A DNA stretch of 64,000 nucleotides, from NCBI RefSeq assembly GCF_014642675.1, contig NZ_BMIS01000010.1, forward strand, positions 35,070 through 99,069. The letters run 5' to 3'. Below are positions 41,779 through 50,078 of the stretch, one piece after another. This DNA is from Nesterenkonia cremea (GTDB taxonomy: Bacteria > Actinomycetota > Actinomycetes > Actinomycetales > Micrococcaceae). The notes beneath the pieces were generated by a model, which saw only the letters and a program-made list of their open reading frames with translations, was not told the origin of the DNA and did not search any database. A program made the translations under genes and the position numbers. Each line of letters begins with the position of its first letter. The first letter of the stretch is position 1.

Positions 41779-42867
41779 TCAGGCGCGGTTCTTCTTCTGC
41801 ACCTTGGTGTAGGCCTTGGTCTCAGCGATGAACTGGTTGCTCGGTGCCAGGAAGAGCAGCACCAGAGTCAGGATCGCCACGGCCACCAGAGCCAGGTTCT
41901 CCCAGCCGAGCACCACAGTGCCCACCGAGAGGACCAGCACGACGGCGGCCAGGGAGCGGAAGAGTCCGCTGCCGGCGGTGCCCTGGATGGCGAGCACGAT
42001 CAGGATCGCGGCGATGACGGTCGCGGCGATCACCCAGAGCCAGCGCAATGTGCTGGGCTCCATGCCGATCGAACCGAACAGGGTCTGAGCGCGTTCACCG
42101 GAGTCTGCGTTGCTCATCTCCACGAAGGCCAGCAGGGACAGGGCGAAGACGCCCACACCCATGACGATCATCAGGAGCATGGCGGCCCACATGGTGATCG
42201 GGCGGCGAGGCTTCCTGCCGCTGACGGCAGCGGCCTCCACAGCCTGCTTCCGCTTGGCCTTCTTCTCCTGCTTAGCCTGTTCCTTGGCCTGCTGGGGGTC
42301 CTGCTGGGGCTGTCCCTGCTGAGGGTAGCCCTGGGGCTGCTGGCCGTACTGCTGCTGCGGGTAGCCCTGCTGCTGACCCGGTTGGCCGTAGCCCGGCTGC
42401 GGGTAACCCTGGGGCTGTTGGCCGTACTGACCGGGCTGTCCCTGTGGCGGGTAGCCTTGCGGCTGCTGGCCATACTGACCGGGCTGTCCCTGTGGCGGGT
42501 AGCCTTGCGGCTGCTGACCGTACTGGTCCTGCTGGGGGTAGCCGGGCTGGTCCTGCTGGGGGTAGCTCTGCGGCTGCTGGCCGAACTGCTGACCCTGCGG
42601 CGGCTGCTGGCCATACTGCTGCTGAGCCGGGGCGCCCGGGATGGGGCCGGCCGGGCTGGCGGACTGGGCTGACTGAGCCGATTGCTGCGAGGGGGCAGAG
42701 TGCTGGGAGGGGGCCGAAGGCTGCGACGGAGCCTGGCCTGCCGGCGGTGCGGGCTGGCCGAAGCCCTGCTGCTCCTGACCCTGCTGCTCCTGACCGTGCT
42801 GACCGGGGACGGGCTGCTGCTGTGCAGCGCCTTCCTCGGGGGCGTTCTCTTCGGGGGAGTTGCTCAT
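41779..42867 (-). CDS. Gln/Pro/Tyr-rich membrane protein with tandem repeats
   Basis: A 362-residue protein. Residues about 15-175 are disordered and rich in Gln, Pro, Gly and Tyr, with near-identical 16-residue repeats of the type QGYPPQGQPGQYGQQP. A basic segment KEQAKQEKKAKRKQ follows, then about four helices (residues 205-345). Such tails are common in actinobacterial membrane proteins of the cell envelope and division. ATG 42867 is taken as start; the longer reading frame adds 28 unconvincing residues. Function unknown. Confidence 0.75.
   Translation of the reverse strand: MSNSPEENAPEEGAAQQQPVPGQHGQEQQGQEQQGFGQPAPPAGQAPSQPSAPSQHSAPSQQSAQSAQSASPAGPIPGAPAQQQYGQQPPQGQQFGQQPQSYPQQDQPGYPQQDQYGQQPQGYPPQGQPGQYGQQPQGYPPQGQPGQYGQQPQGYPQPGYGQPGQQQGYPQQQYGQQPQGYPQQGQPQQDPQQAKEQAKQEKKAKRKQAVEAAAVSGRKPRRPITMWAAMLLMIVMGVGVFALSLLAFVEMSNADSGERAQTLFGSIGMEPSTLRWLWVIAATVIAAILIVLAIQGTAGSGLFRSLAAVVLVLSVGTVVLGWENLALVAVAILTLVLLFLAPSNQFIAETKAYTKVQKKNRA
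42405..42560 (-). repeat. 48-bp tandem repeat inside the Gln/Pro-rich gene
   Basis: The string GGCTGTCCCTGTGGCGGGTAG recurs with a 48-bp period (around 42435 and 42483), with a third degenerate unit before it. Each unit codes for 16 residues. It is coding and in frame, not CRISPR. It is likely to vary in copy number between strains. Confidence 0.7.
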
Positions 42868-43046
42868 GTCCCTCATCCTTACGTCTGGTGTCCGTTCGTC
42901 TTCGGCCAGCCTACCGGCAGGAAGGCCCTTGTGGCAGGGCGGACCAGGCATTTCGGTGGGCCGAGAGGAGACGTTCAGTCATTGCTCGGCGGTGATCCCC
43001 GACGCCGGACCCGCAGCCGCCGCGCCGAAGATGCAAGACTGGGGCC

Positions 43047-43715
43047 ATGGCTTCTGAGACCGCAACAGTCCATCTTGTCCGCCACGGCGAGGTCCACAAC
43101 CCGGACCGTGTCCTCTACGGCCGCCTCCCCGGCTTCGGGCTCTCCGAGCTCGGACATGAGATGGCCGAGGGGATCTCCGAGCACTTCGGGCAGCGCGCCG
43201 AGAACGGTCAGCCCGTCCACCTGCTGGCGGCCTCCCCGCTGAAGCGCGCTCAGGAGACCATCGCCCCGCTGGCCCAGCGCCTGGGTATGCCGGTGACCAC
43301 TGAGGAGCGGGTCCTGGAGGCGGAGAACAAGTTCGAGGGACTCTCTGAGGTCAAGCGCCAGCTGCGGAACCCGCGCATGTGGCCGCTGCTGGCCAATCCC
43401 TTCCGCCCCTCCTGGGGCGAGCCCTACACCCAGCAGGTCAGCCGCGTGCTGGCCGCGGTGAAGGATCTCGCCGATCAGGCCGTCGCAGAGCACGGCGACG
43501 GCGCCGAAGTCGTGGTGGTCTCCCACCAGCTGCCCATCTGGGTCACCCGCCTGTGGGCTGAGGACCGCCCGCTTTGGCATGACCCGCGCAGTCGTGAGTG
43601 CACACTGACGTCGGTGACCTCGCTGCACATCGGCCCCGCCGGAGTGGAGTCGGTCACCTATGATGAGCCCAATGAGGCCCTGTCTCAGCAGGCCCTCGCG
43701 CTTCCCGGCGCCTGA
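43047..43715 (+). CDS. Histidine phosphatase family protein
   Basis: A 222-residue phosphoglycerate-mutase-like protein. Catalytic HLVRHGEVHNPDRVLYGR (RHG motif, residues 11-13) and the second His in VVVVSHQLPIW are present. Family members next to cytochrome c biogenesis genes are standard in actinobacteria (as in Mycobacterium Rv0525-Rv0529), but their substrate is not known. It is the first of five plus-strand genes, though a separate promoter lies after it. Confidence 0.92.
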   Translation: MASETATVHLVRHGEVHNPDRVLYGRLPGFGLSELGHEMAEGISEHFGQRAENGQPVHLLAASPLKRAQETIAPLAQRLGMPVTTEERVLEAENKFEGLSEVKRQLRNPRMWPLLANPFRPSWGEPYTQQVSRVLAAVKDLADQAVAEHGDGAEVVVVSHQLPIWVTRLWAEDRPLWHDPRSRECTLTSVTSLHIGPAGVESVTYDEPNEALSQQALALPGA

Positions 43716-43733
43716 GTCGAATCGGAGGGGTGG

Positions 43734-43778
43734 AAAAGTGCGTCGTCACTTTTCTACAACTTGTAGAAGGCGTAGAAT
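43734..43778 (+). promoter_or_regulatory. Palindromic operator and -10 before the cytochrome c maturation operon
   Basis: TTCTACAA-C-TTGTAGAA (43752-43768) is a perfect 17-bp dyad. Just before it AAAAGTG-CGTCGT-CACTTTT (43734-43753) is another 7-bp dyad. TAGAAT (43773-43778) is a good -10, nine bases before ATG 43788, so the mRNA would be almost leaderless. The first dyad resembles TACA-TGTA operators of BlaI/CopY-type repressors with one extra central base. No regulator is encoded nearby. Confidence 0.55.
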
Positions 43779-43787
43779 CGACTGCTG

Positions 43788-44405
43788 ATGATGACTACTG
43801 CCACGAGTCACTCCAGACTGCGCCCCTCCGCCCTGGCCGCCGCAGCGCTCGCCGGGATCTTCGCGCTGACCTCCTGCGGCACCGACCAGAACGACCAGCT
43901 GGCCGAGAATGCCGCCAACGACGGCACCAACTACGTCGCCGGCGACGGTTCCATCCAGGAGTACGCCCCGGAGGACCGCGGCGAGCCGGTGGAGTTCGAG
44001 TCCGCGCTCTTCGACGGCACCGAGATCGGCCCGGAGACCTGGCAGGGCGACGTCACCGTCCTCAACTTCTGGTACGCGGCCTGCGCCCCCTGCCGTGTGG
44101 AGGCTCCCGACCTCGCAGAGATCCATGAGGAGTATGAGGAGGAGGGCGTCCAGTTCTACGGGGTCAACACCCGGGACACCCAGCCCACGGCTGAGGCGTT
44201 CGAACGTCGCTTCGAGATCGGCTACCCCTCCATGGAAGACCGCGGCGGTGAGGTCATGTTCTCCATGACCGACTACGTGCCGCCGTCCGCTGTGCCCACC
44301 ACACTGGTGCTGGACGAGGAGGGCCGCGTCTCCGCCCGGATCATCGGCATCGCCGAGCCCGGGAACCTGCGGGCCCTGATCGACACTGCGCTGAGCGAGA
44401 CCTGA
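43788..44405 (+). CDS. TlpA/ResA-like thioredoxin-fold lipoprotein
   Basis: A 205-residue secreted thiol-disulfide protein. The signal peptide ends in lipobox ALTSC with lipid Cys30. The thioredoxin fold carries CAPC (Cys99, Cys102) after VLNFWYAA, and the cis-Pro loop SAVPTTLVLD. ResA-type proteins reduce apocytochrome c haem-binding cysteines outside the membrane. It overlaps ccdA by one base, and the order TlpA-CcdA-ResB-CcsB is that of System II cytochrome c maturation. Confidence 0.93.
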   Translation: MMTTATSHSRLRPSALAAAALAGIFALTSCGTDQNDQLAENAANDGTNYVAGDGSIQEYAPEDRGEPVEFESALFDGTEIGPETWQGDVTVLNFWYAACAPCRVEAPDLAEIHEEYEEEGVQFYGVNTRDTQPTAEAFERRFEIGYPSMEDRGGEVMFSMTDYVPPSAVPTTLVLDEEGRVSARIIGIAEPGNLRALIDTALSET

Positions 44406-45208
44406 TGCCCCCCGGCATCCTGTCTGCGGCCGAGTCCGCGGTCCCGGTGGCGGCGGTGAACAACCGCTTTGCCGAGATCGTCCTGGACGGATCCTTCCTG
44501 CTGGCCGCCCCGATCGCGCTGCTGGCCGGTCTGGTCAGCTTCCTCTCGCCCTGCGTGCTTCCCCTGGTGCCCGGCTACCTGGGCTATGTCACCGGTCTCT
44601 CCGGCACGGCTCTGCAGGAGCGCGCCCGCTCCCGGATGGTCCTGGGCGCGGCGCTCTTCGTGCTGGGCTTCTCCGTAGTCTTCGTGCTGATCGGTGCGGT
44701 CTTCACCTACGCGACCACCTGGCTGCGGCTGGAAGGCGGCTGGGTCACCCAGGTGCTGGGCATCCTCGTTGTGCTCATGGGTCTGATCTTCATGGGCGCC
44801 TTCAGCTTCTTCCAGCGGGAAGCGAAGATCCACCGCAAGCCGCCGGACGGACTCCTGGGCGCCCCGCTGCTGGGAGCGACCTTCGGCATCGGCTGGGCGC
44901 CGTGCATCGGCCCGGCCCTCTCTGCGGTCCTGCTGCTGGCCTACGGCACCGACGCCGACGCCGCCCGCGGGGCCCTGCTGATGTTCATCTACTGCCTGGG
45001 TCTGGGCATCCCGTTCATCCTGATCAGCATGGGGCTGCAGCGGGGGATGCGGGCCTTGGACTTCTTCAAGCGGCATAAGGCCGCAGTGATGCGCGTAGGC
45101 GGCGGCATGCTGATCGCCGTCGGGCTGCTGATGCTCTCAGGTATCTGGAACACCTGGGTCTACGCGCTGCAGGACTGGTTCGCCAACGAGATTGTGATGC
45201 CCATCTGA
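44405..45208 (+). CDS. ccdA: Cytochrome c biogenesis protein CcdA
   Basis: A 267-residue membrane protein with six helices plus an N-terminal one. Helix 1 contains VSFLSPCVLPLVPGYLGYVTGLSG and helix 4 contains FGIGWAPCIGP; the two Cys form the electron-relay pair. It moves reducing equivalents from cytoplasmic thioredoxin to the external TlpA-like protein. Start overlaps the previous stop; the stop overlaps the ResB start region. Confidence 0.94.
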   Translation: MPPGILSAAESAVPVAAVNNRFAEIVLDGSFLLAAPIALLAGLVSFLSPCVLPLVPGYLGYVTGLSGTALQERARSRMVLGAALFVLGFSVVFVLIGAVFTYATTWLRLEGGWVTQVLGILVVLMGLIFMGAFSFFQREAKIHRKPPDGLLGAPLLGATFGIGWAPCIGPALSAVLLLAYGTDADAARGALLMFIYCLGLGIPFILISMGLQRGMRALDFFKRHKAAVMRVGGGMLIAVGLLMLSGIWNTWVYALQDWFANEIVMPI

Positions 45209-46920
45209 TGAGTGAGAAGAAGGACCGGGGCAAGGCAGCCAAGCGGGAGAAGGCCGGCGACTACATCCCCGCCGACCATAAGGACGCCAAGGCGGACCGT
45301 TCCGATGTCACGCTGCCCTCGCTGGGCTTCGTCGGCATGCTGCGCTGGGCCTGGCGCCAGCTGACCTCCATGCGCACGGCGCTGATGCTGCTCCTGCTGC
45401 TGGCCGTGGCGGCCGTGCCGGGCTCCATCTGGCCTCAGCGCGTCCAGGACGCCTTCGCGGTGCAGACCTGGATCGACGACAACCCCACTGTGGGCCCGGT
45501 CCTAGACTTCTTCCAGCTCTTCGACGTCTACTCCTCGGTCTGGTTCTCGGCGATCTACCTGCTGCTGTTCATCTCGCTGATCGGCTGCATCCTGCCGCGC
45601 ACCCGCAAGCACTGGCAACACATACGCTCCGCCCCGCCGCGGACTCCGCGCCGGCTGGAGAAGCTGCCCGAATACGGTGCCCTGGAGCTGGAGTCCAAGG
45701 CCGCAGGTGACGACGCCGACGCCCCGGACACCGAGCAGGTCATCGAGGACGCCCGGCGCGTGCTCAAGAAGCGCGGCTACCGGACCGATGTCCGCGAGGC
45801 CGGCTCCGACGCCCGGGGCAGACAGGTCCCGGCCTCCATCGGCGCGGAGAAGGGCTACTCCAAAGAGGTCGGCAACCTGCTCTTCCACATCGCCCTGGTG
45901 GGCGTGCTGGTCTTCGTGGCGCTGGGCTCCATGTTCAGCTACCGCGGACAGAAGATCATCATGGAGGACGAGGCCTTCGTCAACGCCCTGGTGGCCTATG
46001 ACAACTTCTACCCGGGCACCTACTTCGACGAGGACCAGCTGCACCCGTTCTCCATCACGCTGAACGACTTCGACCGCGTCTTCGACCGCCAGTCCGAGGA
46101 GTACTTCGGCCAGGCCCTGGACTTCACCGCCGATGTGACCGTCCAGGAGGGCACCGATGAGGAGCCCCGCCAGGAGGAGCTCAGCGTGAACGATCCGCTG
46201 ACTCTGGGCGGCGCCCGGCTGTTCCTGGTAGGCAACGGCTACGCCCCGGTGGTCACCGTGGAGGACAGCAACGGGGATGTGGCCTTCTCCGGTCCGGTGG
46301 TCACCCGCCCGGAGGACTCCGTCTACACCTCGATGATGGTGATCAAGGCACCGGACGCTCAGCCGGAGCAGCTCGGCTTCCAGGGAATGTTCCTGCCCAC
46401 CTCCCACGAGGTGGAGGACGGCCTGGCGGTCTCCATCGACCCGGAGCTGGGCAACCCACAGCTGCAGCTGGACTCCTACTACGGCGACCTCGGCCTGGAC
46501 GACGGCACACCGCAGAACGTCTACGTGCTGGACACGGAGAACCTGGAGGAGCTCAACTCGCGCAGCGCCGAGGCCGGGGGCATCGTGCTGGAGCCGGGGC
46601 AGACCTATGAGCTGCCCGACGGCATGGGCTCCATCAGCTTCGACGAGGTCATCGACTATATGGCGGTCGACATCCACTACAACCCCGGCCAGGTGGGGGT
46701 TCTGGTCTTCGCCCTGACCGCGCTGGGCGGGCTGATCATGACCCTGTTCATCCGCCGGCGTCGCGCCTGGGTGACCGTGGAGACCACAGAGGAGGGCCGG
46801 GTGCTGGTGCGCTACGGCCTGCTGTCCCGAGGCGAGGACTTCTCGCTGCGGGATGAGAACATTGCACTGCGCTCCGATTTCGAGAAGAAATGGCCGGTCC
46901 GCGCTCCGGAGGAGAACTGA
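45208..46920 (+). CDS. resB: Cytochrome c biogenesis protein ResB
   Basis: A 570-residue membrane protein: two helices near 60-85 and 110-135 (LRWAWRQLTSMRTALMLLLLLAVAAVPGSIWPQ is the family opening), a third near 220-240, a large external domain (about 245-500) and a last helix near 515. It is the partner of CcsB in the haem transport and ligation complex. A charged Lys-rich N-terminus (first 30 residues) is typical. ResB and CcsB overlap or abut, so are coupled. Confidence 0.94.
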   Translation: MSEKKDRGKAAKREKAGDYIPADHKDAKADRSDVTLPSLGFVGMLRWAWRQLTSMRTALMLLLLLAVAAVPGSIWPQRVQDAFAVQTWIDDNPTVGPVLDFFQLFDVYSSVWFSAIYLLLFISLIGCILPRTRKHWQHIRSAPPRTPRRLEKLPEYGALELESKAAGDDADAPDTEQVIEDARRVLKKRGYRTDVREAGSDARGRQVPASIGAEKGYSKEVGNLLFHIALVGVLVFVALGSMFSYRGQKIIMEDEAFVNALVAYDNFYPGTYFDEDQLHPFSITLNDFDRVFDRQSEEYFGQALDFTADVTVQEGTDEEPRQEELSVNDPLTLGGARLFLVGNGYAPVVTVEDSNGDVAFSGPVVTRPEDSVYTSMMVIKAPDAQPEQLGFQGMFLPTSHEVEDGLAVSIDPELGNPQLQLDSYYGDLGLDDGTPQNVYVLDTENLEELNSRSAEAGGIVLEPGQTYELPDGMGSISFDEVIDYMAVDIHYNPGQVGVLVFALTALGGLIMTLFIRRRRAWVTVETTEEGRVLVRYGLLSRGEDFSLRDENIALRSDFEKKWPVRAPEEN

Positions 46921-46922
46921 TC

Positions 46923-48050
46923 ATGACGTTTATGCTGACCCTGCGACCCATCGATGAGCAGCTGGCGGAGTACAGCGAGCTGTTCATGCTGATCGCCGCC
47001 TCGATCTACACCATCGCCTTCATCGCCTTCACCATCGATATGGTGCGCAGCTCGGCGACGATCCGTCGGGTGGAGGCCGAACTGGCCACTGAGCGGGACC
47101 GAGAGTCTGCCATGGCCGGCGTCGGGGCCGCCGGCTCAGGCAGTGGCGGCGCTGGGACCGGCGGCTCTGAAGGTGGCGGCCCAGAGAGCGGTGGCGGCGT
47201 CGAGCCGGTGGAGCTCGTGGACGATGAGATGGCCTACACCGGCACGAAGCGGCCGATCGCCAATGTGGCGGTGGCGCTGACCGTGGTGGCCGCTCTGGCC
47301 CACGCCTTCGCGGTGATCACCCGCGGCATTGCAGCCAATCGCGTGCCCTGGGCCAACATGTTCGAGTTCCTGACCTCGGCCGCGCTGATCGTCTCCCTGG
47401 TCTACCTGGTGGCACTGATCCGCCGCGACCTGCGCTTCCTGGGCGTCTTCGCCGTCGGCCTGGTGGTCATCATGATGGTGGGCGCCACCATCGGTTTCCC
47501 GACGCCGGTGGGCCACGTCCAGCCCGCGCTGCAGAACCCGTGGATCTGGATCCACGTCTCGCTGGCGGCCATCGCCATCGGCCTGTTCGCCCTGACCTTC
47601 GCGATGAACATCCTGCAGCTGATCCAGCAGCGGCGTGAGCGGGCCATGACAGCCGCCGGCCGCGGAGAGGACGCCGACGGCGAAGCCTCCAGCCGAGTGA
47701 GCCGCTGGCAGTTCCTGCGCCTGGTGCCCTCCTCTGTGGCGCTGGAGAACTGGGCCTACCGGATCAACGCCATCGGCTTCGTGTTCTGGACCATGGGACC
47801 GCTGATCACCGGTGCGATCTGGGCCGAGGAGACCTGGGGCCGCTACTGGGGCTGGGACACCAAGGAGGTCTGGACCTTCGTGATCTGGGTGGTCTATGCG
47901 GGCTATCTGCACGCCCGGGCCACCCGCGGCTGGACGGGCAACCGTTCGGCCTGGCTGTCGATCATCGGCTTCGCCTGCATCATCTTCAACTATGCCGTGG
48001 TCAACGTGTACTTCCCGGGTCTGCACTCCTACGCAGGCCTCCCTGAGTAA
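46923..48050 (+). CDS. ccsB: Cytochrome c biogenesis protein CcsB
   Basis: A 375-residue haem-handling membrane protein with about eight helices. The haem-binding WWD-type loop is WGWDTKEVWTF near the C-terminus, and conserved His lie in AHAFAVITRG, HVSLAAIAIG and YLHARAT. A Gly/Ser-rich linker (about residues 68-95) after the first helix is unusual but not rare in actinobacteria. ATG 46923 lies two bases after the ResB stop. It ends the operon; a hairpin follows. Confidence 0.94.
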   Translation: MTFMLTLRPIDEQLAEYSELFMLIAASIYTIAFIAFTIDMVRSSATIRRVEAELATERDRESAMAGVGAAGSGSGGAGTGGSEGGGPESGGGVEPVELVDDEMAYTGTKRPIANVAVALTVVAALAHAFAVITRGIAANRVPWANMFEFLTSAALIVSLVYLVALIRRDLRFLGVFAVGLVVIMMVGATIGFPTPVGHVQPALQNPWIWIHVSLAAIAIGLFALTFAMNILQLIQQRRERAMTAAGRGEDADGEASSRVSRWQFLRLVPSSVALENWAYRINAIGFVFWTMGPLITGAIWAEETWGRYWGWDTKEVWTFVIWVVYAGYLHARATRGWTGNRSAWLSIIGFACIIFNYAVVNVYFPGLHSYAGLPE

Positions 48051-48076
48051 GTCGGCCCCAGCCACCTACGCGAAAT

Positions 48077-48122
48077 AGCCCGCATCGGCGTCCCTGGTCA
48101 GGATGCTGATGTGGGCTCTTTC
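48077..48122 (+). terminator. Terminator region after ccsB
   Basis: AGCCCGCATC (48077-48086) pairs with GATGTGGGCT (48108-48117) with one mismatch, then CTTTCG. A second stem ATCGGCGTCCC/GGGGACGCCGAT (from 48084 to about 48162) overlaps it. Either could end the operon. Confidence 0.5.
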
Positions 48123-48181
48123 GCCTCTGGAAGGTCGGATGCCCCTGAAGCGGGGACGCCGATCCGCAGGGGAGGGAGAGC

Positions 48182-48478
48182 TCAGCGCTCCGGGTGATCC
48201 TCCGGGGACTCGGGCTCGTGGAAGTCTTCGGCCAGTGCGTCCTCGGCCTCGTTGTCCTCCTGCTCGGAGAGGCTGCGACGCCGGCCGGAGCCCACCTTCT
48301 GGGCGAGCTGCGCGCCGGCCTCCAGGCGCAGCCTGTTGAAGAAGAGATAGGCCACAGCCCATGCGCCGACCAGTCCGGCGATGAGGGCGAAGAGCATTCC
48401 GACCTCCATCAGCAGGCAGGCGCCGAAGATGATGAAGAAGGTCGCAAGGCGGAGCAGGGTGTACTTCAGAACGGCCAT
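48182..48478 (-). CDS. DUF4229 small membrane protein
   Basis: A 98-residue protein with two helices (about 8-28 and 32-50; FFIIFGACLLMEVGMLFALIAGLVGAWAVAYLFF) and an acidic cytoplasmic tail ending EPESPEDHPER. The pattern fits DUF4229, a widespread actinobacterial family of unknown role found near menA and the ccs genes. Divergent from the next gene. Confidence 0.8.
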   Translation of the reverse strand: MAVLKYTLLRLATFFIIFGACLLMEVGMLFALIAGLVGAWAVAYLFFNRLRLEAGAQLAQKVGSGRRRSLSEQEDNEAEDALAEDFHEPESPEDHPER

Positions 48479-48574
48479 ACCTCCATTTTCGCACGCGTGG
48501 ACGGCAGACTACGCTGGGAGGACAGTGAGCCGGAGTCCCGGCTCAGGCAGTGGACGTGACGGGAGCGAGCGAAC

Positions 48575-49072
48575 GTGTTGCGAATCCTGATCCCAGTGGG
48601 AATCGTGGGTCTGGGGCTGATGATCTACAGCCTGGTGGAGAGCATCCAGACCCCGCGTCACCGTGTCCGCGTGATGCCGAAGACTGCATGGATCGCAGTC
48701 ATCCTGCTGGTGCCTATCATCGGAGCCGGGCTGTGGCTGGGCTTCGGCCGGATCCGCGAGCCCCGCACCCGCGGCAACCAGGTGCGTTCCGGCCCCTCAG
48801 CGCCCGACGACGACCCGGAGTTCCTCCGCAAGGTGGAGTTCGAGCGCCGTCAGCAGCAGCGCCGTGAGGAGGAGGCCCGCAAGCGCGCCGAGCAGGAGCG
48901 GAAGAAGCGGGCCCAGTCGCAGGGCCAGCAGTCCTCCGACCAGTCCCAGCAGGAGCCTCAGCAGTCCCAGGAGGGCCCGGAGCAGAAGGATTCCGGTGAG
49001 GGATCGGGGGAGAAGCCTGGCGACGATGTCGAGGGCGGCACCGGCTCAGGCTCCGAGGATCGCCCCGCCTGA
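48575..49072 (+). CDS. PLDc_N domain membrane protein
   Basis: A 165-residue protein starting at GTG 48575: one helix (LRILIPVGIVGLGLMIYSLVE), then TPRHRVRVMPKTAWIAVILLVPIIGAGLWLGFGR, which is the phospholipase-D N-terminal (PLDc_N) two-helix module without any nuclease domain. The C-terminal half is a charged, Gln/Glu/Arg-rich coil. Its role is unknown; this small form is common beside menA in actinobacteria. Confidence 0.8.
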   Translation: MLRILIPVGIVGLGLMIYSLVESIQTPRHRVRVMPKTAWIAVILLVPIIGAGLWLGFGRIREPRTRGNQVRSGPSAPDDDPEFLRKVEFERRQQQRREEEARKRAEQERKKRAQSQGQQSSDQSQQEPQQSQEGPEQKDSGEGSGEKPGDDVEGGTGSGSEDRPA

Positions 49073-49081
49073 GCACGATCC

Positions 49082-50071
49082 TCAGCTGAGCAGCAGCGCC
49101 GCCGAGTAGGTGGCGGCGAATGCCAGCCCGATCGTCCCGGTCTGCTGCAGCACCGGGATCAGCTCCGGGCCGCGGGCCGGCTGCGGCCGGCGGACCATGA
49201 TGCCGATGGGCCGGATGCACAGCGGCCAGGAGGCCACCACCAGCAGGAACCACAGGCTCTGCGGGCCCTGCAGCATCAGCGCCAGCGGCAGCGTTACGGC
49301 GATGACCACCATCAGCGCGTAGCTGGAACGCGCCCGGCCCTGGCCAAGGCGCACTGCCAGGGTCATCTTGCCCGACTCGCGGTCGGTGGGGATGTCCCGG
49401 ACGTTGTTGGCCATCAGCAGGGCGCTGGCGATCAGCCCGTGGGAGACGGCGCCGATCAGTGCGCCGGCCAGCGGGAACTCCATGCTGACGCCGCGGGTCT
49501 CGGCCACCTCCACCATCGCGTAGGAGGTGCCCAGCGTGGCCACCAGGCCGAAGAAGATGAACACCATGATCTCGCCCAGACCCAGGTAGCCGTAGGGCTT
49601 GGAGCCGCCGGTGTACCACCAGGCCGCCAACACGCAGATCACCCCAGCGCCGAGCAGCCACCACTGGCCGGTCAGCACCACGATGATCAGCCCGGCCAGT
49701 CCGGCCACGCCGAAGCTTCCGAAGGCCGCGGCTCTGACCTGGTGCGGTTCGGCGGCGCCGGAGCCGGTCAGGCGCATAGGGCCCACGCGTTCGTCGTCGG
49801 TGCCGCGGACGCCGTCGGAGTAGTCATTGGCGTAGTTCACGCCCACCTGCAGGGCCAGGGAGACGATCAGGGCCAGCAGGGCGACGACGATGTGGAGGGC
49901 GACGGTGCCGGTGAAGATCTGCTCCGGAGCGTCGTCGTGGCTCTCCAACCAGCCGAAGGTATATGGCCGCGGCTGCCCGAAGACCGCCGCAGCACCGATG
50001 AGCACCGGCGCCACCGCCATCGGCAGCGTGCGCAGACGTGCTCCTGCGGTCCATTCCTTCAGCGTGGCCAT
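49082..50071 (-). CDS. menA: 1,4-dihydroxy-2-naphthoate polyprenyltransferase
   Basis: A 329-residue UbiA-fold enzyme with about nine helices. First Asp-rich motif VNYANDYSDGVRGTDDERVGP and second NNVRDIPTDRESGKMTLAVRLG bind prenyl diphosphate through Mg2+. It makes demethylmenaquinone, the quinone precursor used by the lactate dehydrogenase and respiratory chain. ATG 50071 is the homologous start. It is eight bases downstream of menE on the same strand. Confidence 0.95.
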   Translation of the reverse strand: MATLKEWTAGARLRTLPMAVAPVLIGAAAVFGQPRPYTFGWLESHDDAPEQIFTGTVALHIVVALLALIVSLALQVGVNYANDYSDGVRGTDDERVGPMRLTGSGAAEPHQVRAAAFGSFGVAGLAGLIIVVLTGQWWLLGAGVICVLAAWWYTGGSKPYGYLGLGEIMVFIFFGLVATLGTSYAMVEVAETRGVSMEFPLAGALIGAVSHGLIASALLMANNVRDIPTDRESGKMTLAVRLGQGRARSSYALMVVIAVTLPLALMLQGPQSLWFLLVVASWPLCIRPIGIMVRRPQPARGPELIPVLQQTGTIGLAFAATYSAALLLS

Positions 50072-50078
50072 AAGTCTC

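Noticed and set aside
42405..42560. Possible CRISPR-like repeats
   Set aside because: The 48-bp units are contiguous, without spacers, and encode in-frame protein repeats.
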